Translations under genes and position numbers: made by a program
Part shown: positions 24,015 to 32,103 of the stretch, one piece after another
Layout of the letters: each line of letters starts with the position of its first letter
Position numbering within the stretch: position 1 is the stretch's first letter
Source: Prevotella sp. UBA2711
GTDB lineage: Bacteria; Bacteroidota; Bacteroidia; Bacteroidales; Bacteroidaceae
Reading direction: 5' to 3'
DNA: 64,000 nucleotides
NCBI GenBank assembly: GCA_002354095.1
Contig: DEKX01000041.1
Span: 7,526-71,525 of the forward strand
Notes under the pieces: generated by a model
Told to the model about the DNA's origin: nothing
The model's input: the letters and a program-made list of their open reading frames with translations, nothing else
Databases searched by the model: none

Positions 24015-25748
24015 TTAATGATTGCCTGATTCTATTTGAATAGATACCCTAACGGGGTATATGTTCGTGCTGCGAACCTCTATCATCTTTTCCAACATCA
24101 TTTCCGCAGAATGCTGATGCTCTTCCAGACTGCGTCTGACGAAGGAGTTATCTGCCATGATGATTTCCACCAGAATCTCATAGCCGCATTGATGATAGTC
24201 AAATTGTTGGCGATGACTCACGGTCAGACTTTTCACCATCTCGCGTACGATACCGTAATGAGCCGTGAGCTGATGGATGCAGAATAACTTGATGTCGGCT
24301 GGTGTCACTAACCGATCGTTTGTCGCCATATAGTAGCGCGTCATACGGGCAGTGGCACGCTCGTCACGGATTTCATCAAATCCCGGTATAGGAGTTGCTA
24401 TCTGGTGTGTCGCATTCGCATCAAAGCCTGAAGGCGGAATGAAGCGGGCGTCTTCGTCCAGTGCATCGTTGACCGCAGCACCCGAAGTGGTGACGTAGGT
24501 CAGGTCCATGCTGGCTTGTTCCTGGCGTTGACTGTCTGTGGGGCGTAACATCAGATAGACTCCCGGAATGCTGTTGACATCCTGCGCCTTCGCAGCATCC
24601 GCCAGTCGTTGCAAGGTCTGTGCCAAAGCATTCATCACCTTATCTGTAGCCGTCTTATTGATTTGCATGAAAGCGTAATAGTCAGAATAGTACTTACTGA
24701 GCATGTGGTTCAGTGCTTGTAACAGTTGACCTTGATTGTAGCGGTCTGCTGACATTCTGCGCACCTCTATCTGCATATTGCCGTATAGCTGGTCTTCCGA
24801 CGGGCGGAGCATGTGGAGAAATTGTTGTCCAGCCATTTTTGGATCATCTTCCTGCAGGTTGTACCCCACTGCACGGACTATAGGATTAGCAGTCGATAGA
24901 TTAGCGGTCTGCTGACGGGCATTGACCAGTACCACGGTATTGAGCGACAGATTGTCTTTGTCAAGAACAAACTCGTCACCGATACCAAAGAACTCAAACA
25001 CCAATTCGAGATGTTCCGTCTCATACGGCAACAGTTTCTTAGGTTGATATGGCTTGACGCAATACATTCTGACGTTCTGACGGGCAAAGAGGTCAAGGCA
25101 GAGTGCCGATGCCGTATAAGTCTGCGCCTTGTTATAAATCATGGTGTCTAAGGCGAAGCAAGGCGAAAGTGGCAGTTCAGAATAATCCCATGGATTGGTC
25201 AGTGCCACAGGGGTGCCGTCCAATGTCACCCGCAAGTCGCGATAGTGTTGGTCAAGGATGGAGAAGGTAAAGCCCGACAAATCGTCAATAGGCGATTTGA
25301 AAGCGATATCCACCTGCCAGCGTCGTCCGTCAAGACGGGTGACAGTTTGTATGGCAGCATTTAATACGCGTGTCTGGAGCAAGGGCATGAATTCAGCCCC
25401 GTTATAGCCCAGTGTAAACACATGGTTAGGCGTCAGCTCTATATCCGACACATGATCCTGTAGTCCCGTTTCTACAACAGCAGTTGCAGGGATCGCATGT
25501 CCTATCTCAAAGGGAGCCTGCAAGCTGGCAAACTCTTCCAGCAAGGACATCTTCAGCTGCCGGATTTCGGCTTCCGTCTCATTGGCTTGATAGGCAAGTG
25601 CCGTGATGAGCAATGAGAAAACAGGATCTTTCTCAATGCCTTCCAAATAGTCGCTCAGGTCGCTGTTGCGCCATATTTCTACGGCTTTATTATACAGCTC
25701 TTCCGCTTTCTGTTTGGTCTCAAATACCGTCTGTATGTTCTGTACCAT
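24015..25748 (-). CDS. tssF: T6SS baseplate protein TssF
   Basis: A 577-residue cytoplasmic baseplate wedge protein. The N-terminus LLITALAYQANETEAEIRQL and LLEEFASLQAPFEIGHAIPA match the TssF pattern (long helix then P-A motif), and the size is typical. Start supported by AAAGGAG upstream of ATG. Between tssE and the ubl gene. Together with TssE, TssG and TssK it makes the wedge on which sheath and tube are built. Confidence 0.88.
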   Translation of the reverse strand: MVQNIQTVFETKQKAEELYNKAVEIWRNSDLSDYLEGIEKDPVFSLLITALAYQANETEAEIRQLKMSLLEEFASLQAPFEIGHAIPATAVVETGLQDHVSDIELTPNHVFTLGYNGAEFMPLLQTRVLNAAIQTVTRLDGRRWQVDIAFKSPIDDLSGFTFSILDQHYRDLRVTLDGTPVALTNPWDYSELPLSPCFALDTMIYNKAQTYTASALCLDLFARQNVRMYCVKPYQPKKLLPYETEHLELVFEFFGIGDEFVLDKDNLSLNTVVLVNARQQTANLSTANPIVRAVGYNLQEDDPKMAGQQFLHMLRPSEDQLYGNMQIEVRRMSADRYNQGQLLQALNHMLSKYYSDYYAFMQINKTATDKVMNALAQTLQRLADAAKAQDVNSIPGVYLMLRPTDSQRQEQASMDLTYVTTSGAAVNDALDEDARFIPPSGFDANATHQIATPIPGFDEIRDERATARMTRYYMATNDRLVTPADIKLFCIHQLTAHYGIVREMVKSLTVSHRQQFDYHQCGYEILVEIIMADNSFVRRSLEEHQHSAEMMLEKMIEVRSTNIYPVRVSIQIESGNH

Positions 25749-25763
25749 CGTTGCTCCTTTATG

Positions 25764-26213
25764 CTATTTCCACACTTTCATGGTGGTTGTGTATTCGTAT
25801 TTCTGCTGTGTCTCGTCAATCACCCCCTTAATGGTTACATAGATCTTACGCTCTTCGCGGATGTAAGTCATGGTAACGGCTACATCCCGCAAACGCTTCT
25901 CATAGTTTCTCAGGGTGTCCCTCAGGTCTGCCGCAAAGGTGTTCAGGTTTCTGGACGAACCGGAGATTTTCTTGTCGTACAGTCCTTCGAGTCCATGGGG
26001 CTCTTCCTGGTTCTTGGAATCATAGACCACTCCTTCGTACTCGTTCAGGAGCTCGAAGCGCAGGTTGTTGAACACAAACCCGAAGTTCAAGTCTGCCGGT
26101 GTACTGAATTGAGGCGTGGTGAGCAGCAACTGTATCGACTGATCCAGCGCTCTCTTCATGTTGTCTTCCTGTTTCAGACCTTTGGGGGTGATATTTAATG
26201 GGAGTGATATCAT
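25764..26213 (-). CDS. tssE: T6SS baseplate protein TssE (gp25-like)
   Basis: A 149-residue protein of the gp25/GPW family that joins the baseplate to the sheath. Core: QSIQLLLTTPQFSTPADLNFGF and the long middle helix RNLNTFAADLRDTLRNYEKRL, with final strands VTMTYIREERKIYVTIKGVI as in phage gp25. Fifteen bases before tssF, twenty-one after tssK. Confidence 0.85.
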   Translation of the reverse strand: MISLPLNITPKGLKQEDNMKRALDQSIQLLLTTPQFSTPADLNFGFVFNNLRFELLNEYEGVVYDSKNQEEPHGLEGLYDKKISGSSRNLNTFAADLRDTLRNYEKRLRDVAVTMTYIREERKIYVTIKGVIDETQQKYEYTTTMKVWK

Positions 26214-26234
26214 ATCAGCACGTCGTTCACATTA

Positions 26235-27437
26235 TTATATATTAGGAATGAAATGTTCCTCATTTTCTTCGTGAAGTACATTATAGACACCCAGATAGAC
26301 ATCGGAGAACAGCTTGTCGTAGAGTGACTTCGACAGGTTCTGTTCTGCCTTGTCCACATCTTCCGTCAGTCGGTTGCTCAGTGCTGTCGAGCGTGTGTCA
26401 ATGTCTTCCGTCAACTCGTCCGACAGGTTCTGCTTCAGCGTCTCACGGACGTAGGTCGTCATGTTGTCCGACAACTCCTGCATCTCCTGATGCAGTTCCT
26501 CCTTGGTCTGCTGAATCAGTTGTTCCAGCAGTTCGGGATGCAGCCGTTCGTAGAGCTCTTTCTTGGCCTGAGCCAATAGGGCGTCATAATCGATGGTATT
26601 GTCTTCGAGTACCACCTTGTCGAGAATAGTGGCAGCACCGGTGAGGTAGTTCTCCACCCAGTCGAGCCAAAGCTGCACATCGCCTTTCCAAGGCTGAGGT
26701 ATCTCTACCTGACTGTTCTCGTTGGGCGTTACGATGAAGTAGTCAACAGCCTGCACAATCTCCTGCGTCAAGTGTATCAATTGCTTTACCAGATTCTGGC
26801 GGTTGTAGTCTTTCAGCATGAAGAGGTAGCGATACATGAGTCGCTTGCCGTCGCCCTCTACCAGATTCTGGTGTTGTGCCAATGTCTCCACGGCATTGAT
26901 CAGGCGTTCTATATGAGTGTCAAACCTTGAATCGCCCGAAATCACCAGACACGGTGGGATAAAATCATTGTCGATAGAGAAGATGCCTTCTTGTACCTGG
27001 AATCTTACCAGTGGCATGACATCTCCTTCCTCAACTTCTTCCAGTGTCTGAATGTTGTAAACGTAGTTGGGACGCACGTAGCCCACACCTTCTTTCTCAA
27101 ATTCAGTCACTGTGTCCGCCAAACCAAGCGTCAGGTAATAGCGTTGTCCGAATAACATGGGAATGGGGACTGCTACCCGTTCGTCGGCATTCACAATCCG
27201 TCCGGAGGGAAGGATAGCCAGACACTGCAGGCGTTCTATTTCGAAAGTGCTTCCTGCAAAGATTCCTTTGCAGTTCATCACGGCACCAGGTAATAGTCCC
27301 ATCTGACTGTTTCCCAAGGCTGCACGTAATGCTAACTGCTGGCGCAGGTCTAACTGTTGCTCCAGTCCAATGAAGGTCTGAGCGGTAATTTCCATACCTG
27401 GTGTCCAGTTGATTCTCGAATTCAAATCCATAGTCAC
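26235..27437 (-). CDS. tssK: T6SS baseplate protein TssK
   Basis: A 400-residue protein with the TssK N-terminus INWTPGMEITAQTFIGLEQQL, which resembles W-x-x-G-M-x-x-x-x-x-F-Q in the family. The middle has the shell strands (RYYLTLGLADTV, GYVRPNYVYNIQTL, VMPLVRFQV); residues 300-400 are helical and coiled-coil. In other systems TssK links the wedge to the membrane complex, so its C-terminal part may contact the RING/FHA protein. Met1 or Met3 is the start. Confidence 0.85.
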   Translation of the reverse strand: MTMDLNSRINWTPGMEITAQTFIGLEQQLDLRQQLALRAALGNSQMGLLPGAVMNCKGIFAGSTFEIERLQCLAILPSGRIVNADERVAVPIPMLFGQRYYLTLGLADTVTEFEKEGVGYVRPNYVYNIQTLEEVEEGDVMPLVRFQVQEGIFSIDNDFIPPCLVISGDSRFDTHIERLINAVETLAQHQNLVEGDGKRLMYRYLFMLKDYNRQNLVKQLIHLTQEIVQAVDYFIVTPNENSQVEIPQPWKGDVQLWLDWVENYLTGAATILDKVVLEDNTIDYDALLAQAKKELYERLHPELLEQLIQQTKEELHQEMQELSDNMTTYVRETLKQNLSDELTEDIDTRSTALSNRLTEDVDKAEQNLSKSLYDKLFSDVYLGVYNVLHEENEEHFIPNI

Positions 27438-27446
27438 ACTTGCTCT

Positions 27447-28238
27447 TTATTGATTCAGTTCTGTATTATAGTCCAGTGTCAGCCGTTCGCCTATGTGTTG
27501 AGCGATACCATGTTCCTTGATGACGATATCACAATGGATATCGAAGGGGATGAACCACTCTTTCAGAAAGGCTATCAGGGGCTTGAGCGTCTCATACTTT
27601 TCCTGATACGCTTCGGTTGACAGGCTGGGAATTAAAATTTCATATTTCACATACGGCAACCACATGTCTGTAGTGTCCGTCTCGCTATACCGACCGGTGC
27701 GCATGGTCACCCTGTAACCCGTCAGTGTGGCAAGCAGATTGGTCAGGAATTTCATATCGCCTTTGTAGCGGCAGATGAACGGCAGCATGCAAGCCGTTTC
27801 TTTCACCAGTTCACTTTTCTCTTTGGACATGTCGAAGTCGAAGTACGCTTTCAATACATAATTCAACTTCTCCGACAGCAGGTCAGAAGCCTGCCGTTCC
27901 AGTACCAGCCGTTTGCGGAACGCATAGGTGTCGAAAGGCATGAAGGCAGCACGCAGTACACGTTGCCGATGCTCTATCTCCTTCACCTTCTCGGTCTTAT
28001 CCTCGCGTCCAATCAGGTCGTTTTCATTATTGAGCAGCCCCTGCGGCAAGAGTCGGACAAAACCGTCGCGCGACAGTTTGACCTCGCCCGTCTGCTCGTC
28101 AATATTCATCGGGTCGTTATTGTAGTTGCGGTAGAAGGCACCTTCATATTGTGCCACCCATCGCTCGTCCATCTCCGGATAGAGATAGTTCAGCAGTACC
28201 TCTGCTTTGATTTCCGACAGATTCCTATTGATATTCAT
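27447..28238 (-). CDS. tssG: T6SS baseplate protein TssG-like
   Basis: A 263-residue cytoplasmic protein following the E1 gene. Segments LPFICRYKGDMKFLTNLLATLTGYRV and LIAFLKEWFIPFDIHCDI agree with the TssG/gp53-like wedge protein, and its place between TssK and the rest fits. ATG overlaps the E1 stop as ATGA, so translation is coupled. The call rests on pattern and context. Confidence 0.7.
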   Translation of the reverse strand: MNINRNLSEIKAEVLLNYLYPEMDERWVAQYEGAFYRNYNNDPMNIDEQTGEVKLSRDGFVRLLPQGLLNNENDLIGREDKTEKVKEIEHRQRVLRAAFMPFDTYAFRKRLVLERQASDLLSEKLNYVLKAYFDFDMSKEKSELVKETACMLPFICRYKGDMKFLTNLLATLTGYRVTMRTGRYSETDTTDMWLPYVKYEILIPSLSTEAYQEKYETLKPLIAFLKEWFIPFDIHCDIVIKEHGIAQHIGERLTLDYNTELNQ

Positions 28239-29371
28239 GCTGCACTCAATTCAAAATAATAGGTTTTAATACCTGTTGTTACAGGTAATACTTCTCGTTG
28301 GGGAATACCCAGTGCCCCCAGCGTCAGTTGCTGATAGGGGAATGTCTGGTTGATTTCCCGAAACTCATGCTGGTAGAACTCGCTGAAGGGGATTCCCGCC
28401 AGCTGTGCATCCTGTGCCACGACATCGGCAACGGCTCTGCCTGCTTGCATGACGGTAGTCTTACTATCGTTAGAACGCCTCACCACATAATCTACAAAAC
28501 AGTCATCGACGAGTTGGATGCTCACCTCGTCCGATTGGGCGTGACTCTTCATCCATGCTAATGTGTCGGCTGTCGTCCACGCTGTGGTCACGGGTACTTG
28601 CTCAACGGGTGTCCATTGTTCATGCACAGGACAGTCGTCGTCATACCCTTTGAATGCCACCAGTCGGGTGGTGAGGTGCTGACCTTCATAGCAGAACATA
28701 CTGCCTGTCAACGAGGTCAGACGTCCTTCAGCCAGTGCTTCGGGATGCAGTAATTTGAAAGCCTCCTGTACCTGAACAGCGCCGATGACCGATGCCGTGA
28801 TACTGGTGGTAGGAGCCTTGCCAGCCTCTATGTTACGGCGAATGGTGCCGGCACAGGGCATTCTGTAAGCCAAGTCGCGCAGACCTTCCGGTCCTAAATT
28901 GCAGGCATAGCAGTTTTCGCCAGGACGGAACACCCGTACGGTGCCCTCCAGTCCGTCGATACCGCCATCCACCCAGGGAATGCCGGCTCGCATACAAAGC
29001 CGATTGATGCAATAGCGTGCCCAGCGGTTATCTACACAACCGATGACCACATCCATCTCACGGAAGATACCCAATCCCACATTGTAAGCCACATCACCGA
29101 AAATCGGAGTGACGCGCACGGCGCTATTGAGTGTGTGCAGTCGTTCCGCGACTGCATACACCTTCCTCCGCCCCTGCAGGGCATCATCTGGGGTAAACAG
29201 GATAGAGTGGGCGAGATTATCTGCCTCTACCACATCGAAGTCCACAACAACGATGTGGCTGACTCCAGACAATACAAGATGCTTCAGTACCTCGTTACCC
29301 AAGGCACCGCAACCCACTACCATGATGCGGGCTGACTTGATCTTGTCTTGTATGAACTCACTGATGGTCAT
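28235..29371 (-). CDS. E1-like ubiquitin-activating enzyme (ThiF/UBA domain)
   Basis: A 378-residue adenylating enzyme. Rossmann nucleotide loop GCGALGNEV (20-28), acidic DFDVVEADNL (44-53), Lys70, metal-binding Asp114 (GCVDNRWARY), a first zinc pair C154-x2-C157 and a candidate second pair in C247-P-V-H250, and a candidate catalytic Cys173 in MPCAGTIRRN just before the helix VIGAVQVQEAFKLL. The Arg of the usual N-L-x-R-Q is His55. Residues 260-378 are an extra domain of unknown kind, the place where E1 enzymes bind E2 or Ubl. Locked in the operon: 14-base overlap with the PEGA gene and ATGA overlap with tssG. Not a thiamin or molybdopterin enzyme by context. Confidence 0.88.
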   Translation of the reverse strand: MTISEFIQDKIKSARIMVVGCGALGNEVLKHLVLSGVSHIVVVDFDVVEADNLAHSILFTPDDALQGRRKVYAVAERLHTLNSAVRVTPIFGDVAYNVGLGIFREMDVVIGCVDNRWARYCINRLCMRAGIPWVDGGIDGLEGTVRVFRPGENCYACNLGPEGLRDLAYRMPCAGTIRRNIEAGKAPTTSITASVIGAVQVQEAFKLLHPEALAEGRLTSLTGSMFCYEGQHLTTRLVAFKGYDDDCPVHEQWTPVEQVPVTTAWTTADTLAWMKSHAQSDEVSIQLVDDCFVDYVVRRSNDSKTTVMQAGRAVADVVAQDAQLAGIPFSEFYQHEFREINQTFPYQQLTLGALGIPQREVLPVTTGIKTYYFELSAA

Positions 29372-30725
29372 ATCTTCTCTTTTTCTTCATAATTAATTCC
29401 ACATCCACCATGTCGTTGCCTAAGACGAGCACCTTTCGCTCCACCTTCTTATACTCCGGCATTTCCAGTCTGACCGTGAAGGTCTTTCCTGCTGGCAGGT
29501 TTTCTATGATGCAAGGCGTTGTGCCCTTCAAACTGTCGTTTACATAGACCTGTGCTCCTGTCACGTTACTGTGCACATTCAGCAGTCCCTTGTCTATCTG
29601 CGGCGAACCAATCTTCATTTCCTGTGGGAAGTCATTCTCCACCCAGAGGTATCTGACGAGCGACTCTTCACCATTTTTCTTCGTATTGACAATGTAGAAG
29701 CCCTCAGGCAATTTACCTTCCCAGCGTCCGTGTCCCACCGTCTCCGTATTGATAACGATTTCTGTTTCGTCGTCAGGAGCGATAATCGTCACGGGTGCCT
29801 TCACAGCAGTCGTTGTTGTATTTACCGCATCAGCTTTCTGAGCCTTTGTCGTATCAGTGGGCACTTTGGGTGAAATCACCCTTGCTTGCTCTTTCCACGG
29901 ACGGGGTATCAGGTCGGCATGGGTCAGTACCACCGTCTTTTTCTCTGCGGCTCCGATGGCTATGGGGGCGTCGTAACAGCAATAGGTCCCGATGAATATC
30001 GTCAGTCGGTGCGTGCCCTCTGCCAAGTGTCCGCTCATAGCCTCCTGATAGCCTATCTCCTGGTTGTCAACCAGAATGCGACAGGCGGCAATGGGCGCCT
30101 TCACCCTGAGATAGGAGTATTTCGGTTGCAGGTTGACGGGCAGTATCAGTTTCTGTTCCGCATGGACTTCCAGCGTGTCCTCTACCTCCTGATAGAAAGG
30201 CGATATCACCTTGTAAGGGTGTTTCTTATCTACCGCCACGTAGAACTGTGCCTCTCCGTTCATCGTGCGTGCCATCACACTATCGACGTAAATGACAGCC
30301 GCTTCAGGACTGACCTTGAATACCACCCACTGCTTCTCCTTCTTATACTCCTTGCTGGGATCGTAGGTTTGCAGATAGGCTTGGTAAATCCTTTTCTTGC
30401 GCAGACTGCCTGACGGTACTCGCCATGTGATCTGTCCGTAGTCAGGATGGGTCACGGTGAGATAGTATGTCTTATGAGGCACTTTCAGCGTCAGCATGCC
30501 TTCGCCTTCCTCCGCCTTTACCTCTGTCGTGCCATTGGCCTTGAAGGTGAATCCCTTTTCGTCGGTAGTCAGGATGAAGGTTGCCATTTCGCGGTCTCTG
30601 GGCACCTTGATGTCCTTGATAAGCGACTTTTTCTGTTTGCCGAATCCTACGATGCTCATGTTCTGTGCCGCCAATGGTAGCATAGTCACCAACATCCATA
30701 TAATCAGCGTCGCCTTTCTGAACAT
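29358..30725 (-). CDS. Secreted PEGA-domain protein of the T6SS operon
   Basis: A 455-residue protein with a signal peptide (MFRKATLIIWMLVTMLPLAAQ). At least two PEGA-type beta units are seen: about 132-190 (VVFKVSPEAAVIYVDSVMA) and 372-440 (GLLNVHSNVTGAQVYVND ... TTPCIIENLPAGKTFTV), with a similar unit near 206-250. A Thr/Ala/Lys linker lies near 290-315. PEGA domains are thought to bind surface layers or cell wall. In a T6SS it may hold the machine to peptidoglycan. Eight bases from the PAAR-like gene. Confidence 0.75.
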   Translation of the reverse strand: MFRKATLIIWMLVTMLPLAAQNMSIVGFGKQKKSLIKDIKVPRDREMATFILTTDEKGFTFKANGTTEVKAEEGEGMLTLKVPHKTYYLTVTHPDYGQITWRVPSGSLRKKRIYQAYLQTYDPSKEYKKEKQWVVFKVSPEAAVIYVDSVMARTMNGEAQFYVAVDKKHPYKVISPFYQEVEDTLEVHAEQKLILPVNLQPKYSYLRVKAPIAACRILVDNQEIGYQEAMSGHLAEGTHRLTIFIGTYCCYDAPIAIGAAEKKTVVLTHADLIPRPWKEQARVISPKVPTDTTKAQKADAVNTTTTAVKAPVTIIAPDDETEIVINTETVGHGRWEGKLPEGFYIVNTKKNGEESLVRYLWVENDFPQEMKIGSPQIDKGLLNVHSNVTGAQVYVNDSLKGTTPCIIENLPAGKTFTVRLEMPEYKKVERKVLVLGNDMVDVELIMKKKRRYDHQ

Positions 30726-30732
30726 CTTCCAG

Positions 30733-31122
30733 CTATTTTCCTTGGGTCATCATACTTCCACTGGGGTTATTGACGGAAATCATGCCACCCCACTGGCACA
30801 TACATTTCGCATTGTTGATCAAGGCAGGCGTGTCCATCACCTTTACCTGTCCCGGGGGAGCCCAGGGAGCAGTAACGACGGGAGCACAGGGCATGGGAGT
30901 GAGTACCCCTTGTGCAGCTGCTGTGGCTGAGGCTACAGTAGGGTTGGACATCGACTGACACATGCCGAACGACATGATATTGGTCATCGGTATCATATCC
31001 ATGATATTGGCCATCAGCATGTTACCGCATTTGGGACGTAATGGTACTGTCACCATCAGTGACGATGGCGCCGTCCCGAAGCTGCATTGCAGCATAGCCC
31101 CCATGCAAACGAAATTTCCCAT
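30733..31122 (-). CDS. PAAR-like spike tip protein (DUF4280)
   Basis: A 129-residue protein starting MGNFVCMGAMLQCSFGTAPS, the signature of DUF4280 PAAR-like proteins, which are thought to sharpen the VgrG spike and carry effectors. Conserved Cys at 6, 13, 32, 55 and late CMCQWGG, plus Pro-rich turns (PTPMPCAPVV). A decayed copy of its N-terminus is found at 38540. It follows the two hcp genes after a strong hairpin. Confidence 0.85.
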   Translation of the reverse strand: MGNFVCMGAMLQCSFGTAPSSLMVTVPLRPKCGNMLMANIMDMIPMTNIMSFGMCQSMSNPTVASATAAAQGVLTPMPCAPVVTAPWAPPGQVKVMDTPALINNAKCMCQWGGMISVNNPSGSMMTQGK

Positions 31123-31152
31123 AATTTATGATAAACCTTATAGTCATGCCAA

Positions 31153-31182
31153 AGACTCAATTCCCCGAAGGGAACTGAGTCT
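31153..31182 (-). other. Strong hairpin with UUCG loop between hcp and PAAR-like genes
   Basis: A 13-base-pair stem (AGACTCAGTTCCC pairing with GGGAATTGAGTCT, one G-U) closes on TTCG on the minus strand. No T run follows, so it is more likely an RNA-stabilising element or partial attenuator than a full terminator. Its place would let the two hcp messages be kept at higher level than the rest of the operon. Confidence 0.7.
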
Positions 31183-31199
31183 CTTAGCGAAAAGAATCT

Positions 31200-31598
31200 T
31201 TATTTCCAAGGATTTTCGAAAGCTACGGGGCCGTTCTCCAGCTTCTGGCAAACAACCTCGATTTCCTCGAAGTGTTCCTGACCGTCTTCCCACTTCTCGA
31301 TGTAGTGGACGCAGTAGCAACCTGTGCCTTTCAGCTCCTTCATGGTTGAACCGTCAACGGTGTTGAAGTAGGTCACTGTGAAGTCGCGTGGGTCGTTGGG
31401 AGCCAACATCCACTGCAGCAACTGGTTGTTGCCGTCGTTCATTGCCTTCACACGGATGGTCACCTTTCCACCACGGGGAATACCTGAAATCTGGCCCTCA
31501 CGATCGGTGGTCTGGTCAAACTTATAGTCAATCATGATGACTTCACGCTTCTCGAAATCTTTAACGGCCAATTGTACCGGTGTTACATTCTCTGCCAT
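31200..31598 (-). CDS. tssD: T6SS tube protein Hcp (TssD), second copy
   Basis: A 132-residue Hcp. It pairs with the gene upstream: EKREVIMIDYKFDQTTDREGQISGIPRGG here against EREVLMVTYEFDQ there. The late YCVHYIEKWEDGQEHFEEIEV matches DGY-type strands of Hcp. Stackable hexamer rings of the tube pushed out by the sheath; Hcp rings also carry small effectors. Differences between the two copies lie in the middle loop (LQWMLAPNDPRDFTVTYFN) and the C-terminus. Confidence 0.88.
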   Translation of the reverse strand: MAENVTPVQLAVKDFEKREVIMIDYKFDQTTDREGQISGIPRGGKVTIRVKAMNDGNNQLLQWMLAPNDPRDFTVTYFNTVDGSTMKELKGTGCYCVHYIEKWEDGQEHFEEIEVVCQKLENGPVAFENPWK

Positions 31599-31660
31599 AA
31601 TATTTCTTATTTTTTTAATTTTTACTTCTTAATTTTTAACTCTGAAATCAGCAATAGAGT

Positions 31661-32053
31661 TTATGCCCAGTCGTTCTCGTATGCCACATTACCGAACTCA
31701 ATCTTCTTGCAAGTGATAACGATTTCCTCGTAGTGCTCCATCTTGTCTTCCCACTTCTCATCGAAGCTGACGCAGTAACCATTGGTGAACTTGATGGTCT
31801 TCATCTCCTTACCTGTCTTGGTCTCGTTGAAGGTAATTGTGCCGTTCTTAGGCAGGTTACGCTCAATCATCCAAGCCAACAGGTCGGGGGTTCCGTCATT
31901 GAGAGCTTTTACGCGAACAGTTATCTTGCCGCCACGTGGGATACCTGCCATCTGTCCTTCTACGTCAGTTGACTGATCGAACTCGTAAGTTACCATCAGG
32001 ACTTCTCTCTCCTTGTAACCGTCAATCTCAATTTTAACTGGAGTTTTTGCCAT
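31661..32053 (-). CDS. tssD: T6SS tube protein Hcp (TssD), first copy
   Basis: A 130-residue Hcp with the Bacteroidetes pattern: REVLMVTYEFDQSTDVEGQ, GIPRGGKITVRVKALNDG, NGTITFNETKTGKEMK, NGYCVSFDEKWEDKMEHYEE and a C-terminal YENDWA. Just after the sheath genes, as usual in this kind of T6SS. Cytoplasmic until fired. Confidence 0.9.
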   Translation of the reverse strand: MAKTPVKIEIDGYKEREVLMVTYEFDQSTDVEGQMAGIPRGGKITVRVKALNDGTPDLLAWMIERNLPKNGTITFNETKTGKEMKTIKFTNGYCVSFDEKWEDKMEHYEEIVITCKKIEFGNVAYENDWA

Positions 32054-32103
32054 AATTGTAATTGTTTGTTTTTGTTGTTAATAAAAAAAGTATTGTATTT
32101 CAC

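Noticed and set aside
28235..29371. ThiF-domain gene as thiamin or molybdopterin biosynthesis (ThiF/MoeB)
   Set aside because: No thi or moa genes nearby; it overlaps a baseplate gene and shares the operon with a Ubl and an E2.
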